Source: Chloroflexota bacterium
Lineage (GTDB): Bacteria > Chloroflexota > Anaerolineae > Anaerolineales > UBA11579
Length of the DNA stretch: 42,443 bases
NCBI GenBank assembly: GCA_016191875.1
Contig: JACPVG010000016.1
Location: forward strand, 1-42,443
Reading direction: 5' to 3'
Part shown: piece after piece, positions 24,428 through 36,072 of the stretch
Position numbering within the stretch: the first letter of the stretch is position 1
Layout: the number at the start of each line of letters is the position of its first letter
Translations under genes and position numbers: made by a program
The notes under the pieces: model-generated
What the model saw: only the letters and a program-made list of their open reading frames with translations
What the model was told of the DNA's origin: nothing
Database searches by the model: none

Positions 24428-27016
24428 ATGAGTTCCAAGACCTCGAAGGTCAGCCCGGTCCGGCGTCAATACCTGGATATCAAGAACCAGCACCCGGAAC
24501 GAATCGTTTTCTTCCGATTGGGGGATTTCTATGAGACGTTCGATGAAGATGCCGAGCTGGTGGCGAGTGAACTCGACATTGTCCTGACCTCGCGCAACGT
24601 TGCCAAAGACATGCGCGTGCCGATGGCTGGGATACCTTACCACGCCATGGAGAACTACCTTTCGAGACTGATCGAACGCGGCTATCACGTGGCGATCTGC
24701 GAACAGGTGGGAACCGAACCGGTCGACGGGCTGATGCCGCGCGAGGTGGTGCGCATCGTCACTCCCGGAACGGTGGTGGAGCCGAGCCTGTTGCCGGGGG
24801 ACGGGAACAACTACCTGGCGGCGGTGGTCGGCGAGGGCAGCCGGGCGGGAATCGCGTACGTGGATATCACGACCGGGGAATTTGCGGCCGCCGAACTGGA
24901 AGGCGCCCCTCCGCTGGCCGCCATCCGGGCGGAATTGAACCGGCTGCATCCGGCGGAGACGCTCCTGCCAGAGGATAGCGCGTTTGAGGCGGGAAACGGA
25001 CTGCCGGGATTCCACACCCGCCTGCCGGCCTGGCGGTTTGAATATGGGCGCAGCGCTGACCTGCTGAAGGCGCACTTTGGCGCGGCTTCGCTGGATGGCT
25101 TTGGAATGCGGGACCTGCCGCTGGCCGTGCGCGCCGCCGGCGGAATCCTCCAATACCTCAAAGATACCCAACCCGGGGCGCTGAACCTCCTGACGGCGTT
25201 GAGCAGTTATAGCACCAGTGAATTCATGGTGCTGGATGGAAACACGCGCCGCAACCTGGAACTGGCAGAAACGCTGCGGGGCGGCCAGCGGGCGGGTTCG
25301 CTGCTGGGTATCCTGGACCATACCATCACACCGATGGGCGCGCGCCTGCTGCAACAGTGGGTGAGCCGGCCGCTGGTCGATGTGGCGGCGATCCAGGCCC
25401 GCCAGGCGGGCGTGCAGGTCTTCTTCAACGATGGCCTGCTGCGGGCGGAAGTGCGCCAGACGATGAAACGTCTGGGCGACCTTGAACGGCTGACCAACCG
25501 GGTGGTGGGCGGGTCGGCAATCCCGCGTGATCTGGCGGCGCTGCGAAGCACTCTGGAGGTGGTTCCGGCCGTATTGGGGCTGCTGCCGAGCAGCGAGCCG
25601 CCCATCACGGCGGTGCTCTCGAACTGCACGAACTGCGCGGACGAACTGGCACTGCTGCATCAGGCCATCGCCGATGATCCGCCCGCAACGCTGCAAACCA
25701 GCGGCGTGTTCCGGCATGGTTTCTCTGAAGAGCTTGACGGCGTGGTGCAGTCCACCGAGCACGCCCGCGATTGGATCGGCGGGTTGGAGGCCAAGGAACG
25801 GCAGCGCACCGGCATCAAATCGTTGAAAGTTGGCTACAACAAGGTCTTCGGATACTACATCGAACTGACCCGCGCCAACGCCGAGATGGCCCCAGACGAC
25901 TATATACGCAAGCAGACCCTGGTGAACGCCGAACGGTACATCACCCCGGAGTTGAAAGAGTACGAGAATCTGGTGCTAAATGCCGAAGAGCGGATTCGCG
26001 AGATCGAGGCGGGGCTGTTCCGGGAAGTGTGTGAGCGGCTTGCAAAATCGGCGGCAAAGCTGGTAAACACTGCCCGGGCGCTGGCGGAGATCGATTGTCT
26101 GGCTACGTTTGCGGACGCGGCGGCGCGCGAAGACTATGCGCGGCCGGAGGTCGTGGAAGAAGATATTATCGATATCCGGGAGGGGCGGCATCCGGTCGTC
26201 GAGCGCGGCCTGCGGGGCGGCGAGCGCTTTGTACCCAACGATACGGTCTTCGAGCCGGGCGAACGGGTGCGCATTATCACTGGCCCGAACATGAGCGGCA
26301 AGTCCACCTACCTGCGGCAAACGGCCCTGATCGTGCTTATGGCGCAGATCGGCAGTTTTGTCCCGGCCAAAAGCGCCCGCATTGGCGTGGTCGACCGTAT
26401 CTTCACGCGTATCGGCGCGCAGGATGAGATTCATGCCGGTCACTCCACCTTCATGGTGGAGATGATTGAAGTGTCGAATATCCTGCACCATGCCACGCCG
26501 CGCAGCCTGCTGGTGCTGGACGAAGTCGGACGCGGGACGAGTACCTACGATGGGCTTTCGATTGCCTGGGCGGTGGTCGAGCACATCCACAACGAACCGC
26601 GGCTGCGTTCGAAGACCCTGTTTGCCACTCACTATCACGAATTGACGCAACTGGCCGACCTCCTGCCGGGCGTTCGGAACTACAACGTGGCCGTTAGCGA
26701 GGGCGGCGGGCAGGTGGTATTCCTGCACAAGATCGTCCCGGGCGGGGCGGATCGCTCGTACGGCATCCATGTGGGCAAGCTGGCAGGGCTGCCGGGGTCG
26801 GTGGTGGAACGCGCCAAGGGAATCCTGCATCAGTTGGAGTCCACCTCAGGGAATGCGGCCAAACTTGATCCCAATGCAGCCAAACAGATCGCCCTGTTCC
26901 CAGAGACGAATCCCCTGCTGGAGGAATTGGAGGCTTTGGCGCTCGATGAGTTGAGCCCGGTGGAGGCCCTGAACCGGCTGTACCAGTGGCGAAAGAAGTA
27001 TCTGCCGGAAAAGTGA
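24428..27016 (+). CDS. mutS: DNA mismatch repair ATPase MutS
   Basis: A complete 862-residue MutS1. The mismatch-reading F-x-E is in the N-terminal RLGDFYETF (F34, E36). The connector, lever and clamp domains follow, and the ATPase has Walker A GPNMSGKST (from 619) and Walker B LVLDEVGRGTSTYDG (D698, E699), then the H-loop ATHYHEL. The C-terminal dimerisation region is normal. It recognises mispairs and recruits downstream repair factors; no mutL is in this window. The gene stands alone on the plus strand between two minus-strand units. Confidence 0.97.
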   Translation: MSSKTSKVSPVRRQYLDIKNQHPERIVFFRLGDFYETFDEDAELVASELDIVLTSRNVAKDMRVPMAGIPYHAMENYLSRLIERGYHVAICEQVGTEPVDGLMPREVVRIVTPGTVVEPSLLPGDGNNYLAAVVGEGSRAGIAYVDITTGEFAAAELEGAPPLAAIRAELNRLHPAETLLPEDSAFEAGNGLPGFHTRLPAWRFEYGRSADLLKAHFGAASLDGFGMRDLPLAVRAAGGILQYLKDTQPGALNLLTALSSYSTSEFMVLDGNTRRNLELAETLRGGQRAGSLLGILDHTITPMGARLLQQWVSRPLVDVAAIQARQAGVQVFFNDGLLRAEVRQTMKRLGDLERLTNRVVGGSAIPRDLAALRSTLEVVPAVLGLLPSSEPPITAVLSNCTNCADELALLHQAIADDPPATLQTSGVFRHGFSEELDGVVQSTEHARDWIGGLEAKERQRTGIKSLKVGYNKVFGYYIELTRANAEMAPDDYIRKQTLVNAERYITPELKEYENLVLNAEERIREIEAGLFREVCERLAKSAAKLVNTARALAEIDCLATFADAAAREDYARPEVVEEDIIDIREGRHPVVERGLRGGERFVPNDTVFEPGERVRIITGPNMSGKSTYLRQTALIVLMAQIGSFVPAKSARIGVVDRIFTRIGAQDEIHAGHSTFMVEMIEVSNILHHATPRSLLVLDEVGRGTSTYDGLSIAWAVVEHIHNEPRLRSKTLFATHYHELTQLADLLPGVRNYNVAVSEGGGQVVFLHKIVPGGADRSYGIHVGKLAGLPGSVVERAKGILHQLESTSGNAAKLDPNAAKQIALFPETNPLLEELEALALDELSPVEALNRLYQWRKKYLPEK

Positions 27017-27024
27017 GCGGGTCG

Positions 27025-27752
27025 TTAGAACCGGCCGTACAGGAATGGTTGGAGATCGTTCCCGTGCAGCGCGGTGAGTGCCATCATCGCGACGATTGAC
27101 GTGAGGGCGGCAATGGACAAGATGGGGGCAGCACGGGCGGCCAGGCGTTGGATTGGACGATCTCCTGGGGGATAAACAGAATAAAGACCGCCAGCAGCGG
27201 AGGCAGGAGCGGAAGCGCGATAGGCTGTCCGTTGAGGATATCGAGGGCTGGCATGACGTCCACGAGCGTCCACCTTGGATGGCGCGGCACGCCGTAGATT
27301 GCCATAGTCGTCAAGCGTTTGGAAAGTGAGGGGCCCGACTGGGCGAGGTTTAGCACGGATTGTCTGGTGGCAGATCCCAGCAGGCTGGGCCACGGGGCGT
27401 TGACCTGCGCGCCCAGCGAGAACGACCGTCCGAGAATCACGGCAAAGACCTGGCCGGGCAACCCCGGGGGGTTTCGAAAACCGAACTCATCGGTCTGAAA
27501 CATCACATGCGCCTCCAGGCGGTTCTCCGCCGGCGCACGGATGAGGTCGGGCCGCCAGAGAAATGCATCCGCGTCCAGAAAGCGCACATCGTATTCCCGG
27601 AGAGCGACGGGAAGGTCGGCCGGGCGAATCGAAGGCACGCCGCGGGGAAGCAGGCTGGCGTTCGCTTGGAGAACCAATTCCACCCCTGCCACTCCCAACG
27701 CCAAGCCCACTGCCAGATTCAGCAGTGCCCTTAGTAACGATCTGAGTTTCAT
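27025..27752 (-). pseudogene. Decayed SGNH/AlgX-like membrane-anchored protein gene
   Basis: From the ATG at 27752 a 222-residue frame starts with a membrane helix (about 10-30), then DEFGFRNPP and VILGRSFSLGAQVNAPW. The latter looks like the SGNH-hydrolase block 1 GDSF, but the nucleophile-bearing motif reads GRSF (R109 for Asp). NLAQSGPS follows as expected for block 2. Near residue 200 (about 27150) the frame loses sense, while another frame continues with a plausible membrane helix and ends at 27025. The gene is also short for the family. It lies 21 bases downstream of valS. A sequencing error at about 27150 could explain the frameshift but not the Arg. Confidence 0.5.
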
Positions 27753-27773
27753 CGGGTCACAGTGCGGTGGGCT

Positions 27774-30487
<2,714 letters not shown>

Positions 30488-30491
<4 letters not shown>

Positions 30492-31453
30492 GTGGTTTCT
30501 CCGGTGGAAGAAGCATTCACTATGAAGGCCAGCGCGGTCAGCAGACTGGCGCGCATGTCGGCCGGGAAGGTATGGCCCATCTCAGGATGCCATTCGATCT
30601 GGCAGGGGATGCCGTGCGAATTCAGCCACTCGTGGAGGCTTTTGAAGTAATCACGGCGGCTGTCCTTTCCGCCGGTTATCAGGTAGCCGCGCAAGCCGGC
30701 CTGCCGGGCGGTGTCCACGAGGGGTTCCAGAGACTCAAGCGGGTCGCTGCCCGGGGCGACGGCGATGAACCCCCGGCAGGCAACTTCCTGCCCCAGAGCC
30801 AGTTTTATGGCGAGCGCGCCGCCCTGAGAAAAGCCAGCCAGAACCGACTGGTCCGGGGATATCCTTCCCTCATCGCAGAGACCTTGGTAATGGCCGCGAA
30901 TCTCACTCACGGCCCGCGGCCTGTCCGTCCAGTGAAAGCGGCTCGGGCTGAACAGTTGCGAAGATTGGGGCAGAGCGACCAGCCAGCCGTGCTCGGCGGC
31001 AGGCTGCCAGTGGGGCGCATCCAGGGTGGCGCGGCTTCCCATTCCATGAAGCGCCATCAAGCAGGGCAGGGGCGGAGTGGGCCCCGATGGCGGGAGGAAT
31101 TCGATCAGCTCGGGGGGCCAGTCCTTTTGCGCCGCTTCAAAGCGCTGCTCACACATCTCCAGTAGTCGTTGAAACTCCTTCAGATTCTGAAGGGAGGCGA
31201 GGTCGGGGTCGTTCTGAAGCAGGCTGGGGTGCCACCACTCCCCGGCTGCCAGGCCATCCCGGAGCGTGCGCTGGGCGGCGTCCGGTTCGCCCAGGAGCGA
31301 ATGGAAACAGGCCTGCCAGAAGATGAGCGAGTTCAGTTCTTCGGGGAAGCGGCCGCGCTCGGCAATGACTGAATCAAGGGCGGCACGGAATTCGCTGCGC
31401 TGATGCAGCGCGAAGATGCGGTCGCGGAATTCAATGAATTCGGATAGGGTCAT
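30488..31453 (-). CDS. Alpha/beta hydrolase (phospholipase/carboxylesterase type) with helical N-terminal domain
   Basis: A 321-residue protein. Residues 1-110 look helical and TPR-like (FRAALDSVIAERGRFPEELN, ending in DPDLASLQNLKEFQRLLEMC). The rest is an alpha/beta hydrolase with the nucleophile S209 in AGFSQGG, D264 in GGKDSRRDYF and H294 in MGHTFP. This is the esterase/carboxylesterase group close to acyl-thioesterases. I start it at the ATG at 31453, downstream of the T-box terminator; longer frames would run into the leader RNA. It is the first gene of the T-box operon and overlaps valS by four bases. Substrate unknown. Confidence 0.85.
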
Positions 31454-31471
31454 GGCATTATCCCAACAAAC

Positions 31472-31507
31472 AAAAACGCTCCTTCGTGAGGACGAAAGAG
31501 CGTTTTT
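31472..31507 (-). terminator. T-box-controlled terminator
   Basis: On the minus strand AAAAACGCTCTTTCGT, a short loop, then ACGAAGGAGCGTTTTT form a long stem with a U-rich end, ending 18 bases before the hydrolase ATG. The 5' part of the T-box sequence lies just upstream and can compete for the antiterminator. Confidence 0.88.
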
Positions 31508-31745
31508 CCGCGGTACCACCTCGTTTCGCCAGTATTTCACCGGCGCACTTGCTCCCCGACCATCATCAGGGCTGTGCTGTAACGGGCATCCCCGTGCTGT
31601 TCTATTGCCAGCGAACTGGGTTCTTCAGCAACCGAACCGGGCGACCTTCTGAGGGCGTTTCCTCTGGCGGGCTTTCAGCCAAGACCCGGCCTTTCTGAAG
31701 AGGGCTGCCCTGCATACTCCTCCCGGCGGAGGATATTGATTTCGC
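31472..31745 (-). ncRNA. Valine T-box riboswitch leader
   Basis: The leader read on the minus strand carries the T-box signature AGGTGGTACCGCGG (31508-31521), which binds the tRNA acceptor end, followed by the intrinsic terminator. Stem I can be drawn: CCGGG (31722-31726) pairs with CCCGG near 31638-31642; the specifier loop has AGGAGTA on the 5' side and GAAGGTCG on the 3' side, closed above by TG(C)AGGGC/GCCCTCA. The specifier codon is GTC at 31643-31645, a valine codon, matching valS downstream. Uncharged tRNA-Val should favour antitermination and so expression of the hydrolase and valS. Confidence 0.92.
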
Positions 31746-31748
31746 AAG

Positions 31749-31777
31749 ATTATACATGGACGATGCCTCGCTGTCAA
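31749..31777 (-). promoter_or_regulatory. Consensus sigma-70 promoter of the T-box/valS operon
   Basis: TTGACA (31772-31777), a 17-base spacer and TATAAT (31749-31754) on the minus strand: a perfect match. Such a strong promoter fits control at the leader instead of at initiation. Confidence 0.9.
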
Positions 31778-31812
31778 CACATCGTAGGCGTGAGAAATTA
31801 TGTCAAATTTTC

Positions 31813-31840
31813 TTGACATTCCGTTCCCGTTTGTGATATC
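31813..31840 (+). promoter_or_regulatory. Divergent promoter of the MBL hydrolase gene
   Basis: TTGACA (31813-31818), 16 bases, and GATATC (31835-31840) with a TG one base before it (extended -10). The -35 boxes of this and the opposite T-box promoter are 35 bases apart. Confidence 0.5.
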
Positions 31841-31868
31841 CTTCGCTAGTTTTGCCCAGGAGCATCGA

Positions 31869-32750
31869 ATGATCGTCCAACACGAACGCATCGCGGATAA
31901 CGTTTATTTTTTCCAGAGCACGCAATATGCTCAAGTTACTGCCGGGGTTATCGCGGGGCCGGATATGGCGGTCGTCATTGATACATTGGCATACCCCGAA
32001 GAGACGACATTCATCCGTGGGTTCATCGAACGTGAACTCCAGGTTCCTGTAAGGTATGTCATCAACACTCATTACCATGCCGATCATTCCTGGGGCACCG
32101 CGCAATTTGCGGGTGCGAAGATCCTGGCGCACACGTTATGCCATGCCATGCTGAAAGAACGGGGAATCCCGGCGCTTGACCGGGAGCGGGAACACAACCC
32201 TGCCTATCGTGATATCCAGATCGCCCTGCCACAGATCACATTCGATGAAGGGGAACTGGACCTCCAGGTGGGCAAGAAATCCCTGAGGATATTTCCTTTT
32301 CCGGGCCACTCGAAAGATTCCATCGCCATCCTGGTCGAAGAAGACCGAATCCTGTTCGCGGGCGATACGATCATGTCTCTTCCGTTCGTGGCGGATGGGG
32401 ACCTGGACGATAGCATCGCATCCCTGAAGCGCGTCCCGAAGATGGGACTGGAGAACATCGTGCAGGGCCATGGCGATATCATCCTGCGTGGCGAGATCGA
32501 TGACAAGATCTCAGAGGACATCGCCTATCTGACCGAAATCAAGAAGGCAGTCAAGAAGGCCACCCGGCGGCGCTATCCGCTGGACCTGCTGGAAGAGACG
32601 ACCATCGAAGAATGCGGAAAAAGCCGCGTCCTGCTGGGTGGGCTGGCGCAGCGGTTGCACCGCCAGAACATGGTTGCCCATTACCGGCGCACTTTTAACG
32701 AAGAACCGTTGGGCTCCGAAGAGTATTACGACGCCGTCGAGCGAGAATGA
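31869..32750 (+). CDS. Metallo-beta-lactamase-fold hydrolase
   Basis: A 293-residue MBL-fold protein. The metal motif HxHxDH is H68-H70-D72-H73 in NTHYHADHSWG; later ligands lie in FPGHSKDS and FAGDTI, and a final histidine in QGHGDI. The family includes thiol-ester hydrolases, lactonases and beta-lactamases; nothing visible selects one. The C-terminal stretch 210-293 is helical. AGGAG six bases upstream of the ATG at 31869 fixes the start, rejecting an earlier in-frame ATG at 31800. Confidence 0.88.
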   Translation: MIVQHERIADNVYFFQSTQYAQVTAGVIAGPDMAVVIDTLAYPEETTFIRGFIERELQVPVRYVINTHYHADHSWGTAQFAGAKILAHTLCHAMLKERGIPALDREREHNPAYRDIQIALPQITFDEGELDLQVGKKSLRIFPFPGHSKDSIAILVEEDRILFAGDTIMSLPFVADGDLDDSIASLKRVPKMGLENIVQGHGDIILRGEIDDKISEDIAYLTEIKKAVKKATRRRYPLDLLEETTIEECGKSRVLLGGLAQRLHRQNMVAHYRRTFNEEPLGSEEYYDAVERE

Positions 32751-32753
32751 GAT

Positions 32754-32780
32754 AACCCGCCTCGGCGGGTTGTGTGGCTT
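32754..32780 (+). terminator. Hairpin after the MBL gene
   Basis: AACCCGCC-TC-GGCGGGTT (32754-32771), followed by GTGTGGCTTTT. The T-run is a few bases late, so termination is likely but not perfect; it also lies between convergent genes. Confidence 0.55.
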
Positions 32781-33455
32781 TTACGGATTGGGAGGCTGCG
32801 GCGTCTCCTTGCCGCGCGCCCGAAAGCCATGCAATCGTTCGGTGCCTTCCCGAAGACGTTTGATGTTGGGGCGCAGCGCCCAGATCAGGAGCGCCTGGGC
32901 GAGGACGCCGAAGAGCATGTACTCCCAGGGGGATGTTCCATTTAGGGTGCGTACGAGGAAGATGAGGAAAGCAAGCGCGCCGACGCTCAATGTGGTGACG
33001 CTTGCGTAGCCAACAAAATAGAAAATCAGAACTCCGAAGCCGAAGATGATCAGGCCGGCCGGCGGCCACAACCCAGTGGCGCCGCCCAGCGCCGCCGCAC
33101 CGCCTGCCCCACCGCCCAAAACCAGCCTGCCTTCCGGGGTGCGCCTGGCCAGGAAAATGGAGTAGTTGTGACCCACTATGCCGGCGATTGCGCTCAGAGC
33201 ATGAATCACGGGCACATCTGGTGCAAGGGTGCGGGCGATGACCACCGTGAAGGCCCCCTTTGCAATATCGAGCAAGGCGGTCGACAGCCCGACCCAGAAG
33301 CCTCCGGTGCGCATGGCGTTCGTCCCGCCGGTCCTGCCGCTGTGTTGTTCGCGGATGTCCTTCCCGGTGGCCACTTTGACGAGCAGGTATCCAAAGGGAA
33401 TAGCGCCTAAAATATAGCCAAGAAAAATCGAAGCGACGGCCAAGCTCAGGTTCAT
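32781..33455 (-). CDS. plsY: PlsY-like glycerol-3-phosphate acyltransferase (divergent motifs)
   Basis: A 224-residue, about five-helix membrane protein with the order of PlsY: an N-terminal helix ending GAIPFGYL, an SGxxGxTN loop (HSGRTGGTNAMRTGG), the GHNYSIF motif, and the C-terminal NIKRLREGTE. PlsY moves an acyl group from acyl-phosphate to glycerol-3-phosphate, the first step of phospholipid synthesis. The motifs differ from the usual SGNxGATN (Arg for Asn) and from FKGGKG (here GRLVLGGGAGG after RRTPEG). It may be a Chloroflexota variant or a paralogue. GAGGAG eight bases upstream supports the ATG at 33455. Confidence 0.75.
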   Translation of the reverse strand: MNLSLAVASIFLGYILGAIPFGYLLVKVATGKDIREQHSGRTGGTNAMRTGGFWVGLSTALLDIAKGAFTVVIARTLAPDVPVIHALSAIAGIVGHNYSIFLARRTPEGRLVLGGGAGGAAALGGATGLWPPAGLIIFGFGVLIFYFVGYASVTTLSVGALAFLIFLVRTLNGTSPWEYMLFGVLAQALLIWALRPNIKRLREGTERLHGFRARGKETPQPPNP

Positions 33456-33575
33456 AAACAGATCTCTCCTCAGGGCGTACCAGGATTGCGGATGGCCGAT
33501 CTTTCGACCGTTCCAGCGGAGTTGCGTGATTTATAACACCGCGGTGAGTTCAAAGTTGCCGTAGATTGTAGCCGG

Positions 33576-33977
33576 TCAGGCAGTCACGCATAGCTCGATT
33601 TCGCTCCAGGTATCTGCGTGAATTCGAAACGCGCGGGTTCGCCAGCCAGACTTCAGCGGCGTAGATATCAGGCAGGCAGCCTCCGGATAGGCGTGCTGCC
33701 TGATATCTACGAATGAAGGGACATCCGGGCCAAAGGGGTGGGAGTGATAGATGCCCACCACGTCCAGCCCGGAGTCAAACATGGCTGTCATTGTCTGGAT
33801 CTGTTCAATGGGATCCATCATGAACGCCGTAGAACTTTGCAGAGCGTTGCGAACGGGATGAACTGCGCGGCTCACGCCATCGCGGCCGGCGATCAGGCCG
33901 CAACCCTCGCGCGGGAATTCCTGCTGCACGTGCGCGTGAATGGCGGCCAGATGACCGTCAGCAAGCGTCAGTTTCAT
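33576..33977 (-). CDS. JAMM/MPN (M67) metallopeptidase-like protein
   Basis: A 133-residue protein of the bacterial JAB/Mec group. The JAMM motif is complete: E24 in REGCGLIAG, then H78, H80, S88 and D91 (HSH, seven residues, S, two residues, D). Family members cut a ubiquitin-like sulfur carrier from its product, for example CysO-cysteine. No ThiS/MoaD-like gene is next to it here. The ATG overlaps the TGA of the upstream membrane protein gene (ATGA). Confidence 0.9.
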   Translation of the reverse strand: MKLTLADGHLAAIHAHVQQEFPREGCGLIAGRDGVSRAVHPVRNALQSSTAFMMDPIEQIQTMTAMFDSGLDVVGIYHSHPFGPDVPSFVDIRQHAYPEAACLISTPLKSGWRTRAFRIHADTWSEIELCVTA

Positions 33978-34789
33978 AGCGCCAGTGCAGAGGCGAGGAC
34001 CAGGGCGACGAAGAGACCAAGCGCCGAAGACAGGAACGCCTGCCGGAGGGGATGACCCAGGTGGATTCTAGTAGAAAGCGTTGAGTAGCCGTAGAGAGCA
34101 CCGAGGAGGAGGACGCCATAAGAGACGGGGGGAACGGCGAAATAATGCAGGGGCGCCCCGATCTGAACGACCACCAGGGCCGCCGCCTGCGCTTCCGCCC
34201 AGCGCCAGCCGCCAGCCTCAAGGATGTTACTGGTCCGTAGGGCAACCAGAGTGGCCGCTAATCCCAGGCTGGGAATCAGGAACACCAGACGCAACCCCAC
34301 GGCCTGCAGGGTGATGACGAGAATCAGGAATATGGCGTACGCCAGGGCAATGAGAACCGCGCTTGCAAATGGATTTCGAAGGCCAAGGTCTTCCAGGGTG
34401 TGGAATTCTGCCGTGAGCACAATTGCCAGCAGCAACCCCGCGCCCAGGAATGCCAGCCACCACGTTGGGCTCAGTTCCAGATTGTTCAGGGGGATGCTCA
34501 GTATCCAGGCGGTAAGCGCCGGCAGGGCCAGATGCGGAATGGTTGAGCGGCCACCGCGAGCAGGATGATCGCGGAGCAGCCAGTCTGCCCCAACGCCGGT
34601 CAGGCCAGCCGAGAGGGCAGCCACGATGACATTCGCGTTCAGCCGAAGCGGAACGAACACGCCCAGGAATTGCAGCGGGAGCGTCTGTTCCTGAATTTCG
34701 ACAAAACGCGAAAGGGCGTACCCCAGCAGGACGGTGCCCAGAACGACGCTGAGGCGCTGTGGATTGGGTTGGTGGCTTGCCGCTCGCAC
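33974..34789 (-). CDS. Polytopic membrane protein, unknown function
   Basis: A 271-residue protein with about seven to eight hydrophobic helices spread over its whole length and few charged loops. The start is a GTG at 34789; no in-frame ATG fits. It is the first gene of a two-gene unit with the JAMM peptidase, coupled by an ATGA overlap. I recognise no family. Confidence 0.65.
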   Translation of the reverse strand: MRAASHQPNPQRLSVVLGTVLLGYALSRFVEIQEQTLPLQFLGVFVPLRLNANVIVAALSAGLTGVGADWLLRDHPARGGRSTIPHLALPALTAWILSIPLNNLELSPTWWLAFLGAGLLLAIVLTAEFHTLEDLGLRNPFASAVLIALAYAIFLILVITLQAVGLRLVFLIPSLGLAATLVALRTSNILEAGGWRWAEAQAAALVVVQIGAPLHYFAVPPVSYGVLLLGALYGYSTLSTRIHLGHPLRQAFLSSALGLFVALVLASALAL

Positions 34790-34820
34790 ACTTCAATTCT
34801 AATGCGGATTTTCGAAACGG

Positions 34821-34850
34821 TTGGCAGTCCTGGAGTGGGTGCGATATACT
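34821..34850 (+). promoter_or_regulatory. Promoter of the dienelactone hydrolase gene
   Basis: TTGGCA (34821-34826), 18 bases, and TATACT (34845-34850). The leader to the ATG at 34876 is about 20 bases and contains GGAGAG. Confidence 0.6.
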
Positions 34851-34875
34851 TTTTTGACAGTGACTGGAGAGATTT

Positions 34876-35562
34876 ATGGAGATCAGGCAGGACGACGTAC
34901 ATTTCCCGTATGACGGCCAGAGGATACCCGGGTATCTGGCGGCGCCGGCCGCGCCCGGTAAGTACCCGGGCCTCGTGGTAATCCAGGAATGGTGGGGATT
35001 GGTTCCTCACATCCGGGAGGTGGCCGACCGCTTTGCACAGGCGGGGTTTGTGGCGCTGGCCCCCGACCTGTACCATGGTCGGGCAACGGCCGAACCGGAC
35101 GAAGCGCGCAAACTGGCGATGGCGCTTGACCGGCAGCGGGCTGTCGCTGAGTGCAGCGCGGCGGCCGCGTTCCTGGTGGAGCGCGAGGATGTCTCGCCCA
35201 AGAAAGCCGGGGTAGTGGGTTGGTGCATGGGTGGAGGCTTGAGCCTTTCCACTGCGGCGCATAATGATGTGATCGGGGCGGCGGTGTGTTTTTATGGCCG
35301 TCCATTGGAGGCTGACGATACGGCCAGGCTGCGGGTGCCGATCCTGGGCCTGTATGGCGAGGACGACCACGGGATTCCAGTAGGGTTGGTGAGAGGGTTT
35401 GAGGCGGCATTGGATGAGCAGGGGGTGGCGCATGAGATCGTCATCTATCCTGGCGCGCCGCATGCGTTCTTCAACGACAGCCGCCCGGGAGCCTTCCGGC
35501 CAGAAGCCGCGGCGGATGCCTGGCAGCGAACGCTGAACTGGTTTCATATGTACCTGAACTAG
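34876..35562 (+). CDS. Dienelactone hydrolase family protein
   Basis: A 228-residue alpha/beta hydrolase of the dienelactone hydrolase family. The nucleophile is a cysteine, C117 in VVGWCMGG, with the acid D164 region (YGEDDHGIP) and H196 in APHAFFND; E38 in QEWWG is the usual Cys-activating glutamate. These enzymes open lactone rings in aromatic degradation, but many act on unknown esters; no other aromatic-degradation gene is here. It has its own promoter and may read through into the pspC-domain gene. Confidence 0.88.
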   Translation: MEIRQDDVHFPYDGQRIPGYLAAPAAPGKYPGLVVIQEWWGLVPHIREVADRFAQAGFVALAPDLYHGRATAEPDEARKLAMALDRQRAVAECSAAAAFLVEREDVSPKKAGVVGWCMGGGLSLSTAAHNDVIGAAVCFYGRPLEADDTARLRVPILGLYGEDDHGIPVGLVRGFEAALDEQGVAHEIVIYPGAPHAFFNDSRPGAFRPEAAADAWQRTLNWFHMYLN

Positions 35563-35631
35563 GGCTTTGCAACTGCCGTTGAGGAATTCACGTACAGGAA
35601 GTTGACAGCACTCAACAGCGTGGAGGCCAGA

Positions 35632-36030
35632 ATGCAACGCGGAAGCCTGTATAGAAGCCGAAAGGAACGGATGATCGCCGGGGTGTGTGGCGGCCTGGGA
35701 AAGCATCTGGGAATCGATCCGACCCTGGTGCGATTGTTTTTCATCGTCCTGACGTTTACCAACGGCCTGGGCGTGTTCCTCTATCTTCTGCTGGCAATAC
35801 TTATGCCGCTCCCGTCTGCGGAAGAGGCCGAACTGCCGCCGGCTCCGCCGTTCTGGGAGAATCCTGAAGCCATCCGTCTGGCTGGCATCTCGCTGGTGGC
35901 GGTGGGTGTCATAACGCTGATCTCGGCGCTGGACATCGTTTATTTTTCGTGGCTGAACGAAGAGTTCCTGTGGCCGCTCCTGCTGATCATCGGGGGAGTG
36001 GCTCTCATGGTGAGAGCGTTGAGAAACTAG
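35632..36030 (+). CDS. PspC-domain membrane protein
   Basis: A 132-residue protein: an N-terminal PspC domain (about 1-62; RMIAGVCGGLGKHLGIDPTLVRLFF) with its membrane helix, a short Pro/Glu-rich loop, then two more helices (about 84-103 and 114-130). PspC proteins anchor envelope-stress signalling at the membrane. GGAGG five bases upstream selects the ATG at 35632. Confidence 0.85.
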   Translation: MQRGSLYRSRKERMIAGVCGGLGKHLGIDPTLVRLFFIVLTFTNGLGVFLYLLLAILMPLPSAEEAELPPAPPFWENPEAIRLAGISLVAVGVITLISALDIVYFSWLNEEFLWPLLLIIGGVALMVRALRN

Positions 36031-36072
36031 GCACGTTCCGCCGGGATGACCGGCAAGTGGAGAAGGCCGAGC

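Noticed and set aside
24413..25762. Long antisense open frame inside mutS
   Set aside because: GC-rich third positions leave long antisense frames open; its translation is Arg/Gln/His-rich with no domain, while the plus strand encodes complete MutS.
31454..31540. N-terminal extension of the hydrolase gene into the T-box
   Set aside because: This would place the T-box terminator inside the coding region; the ATG at 31453 lies just after the terminator.
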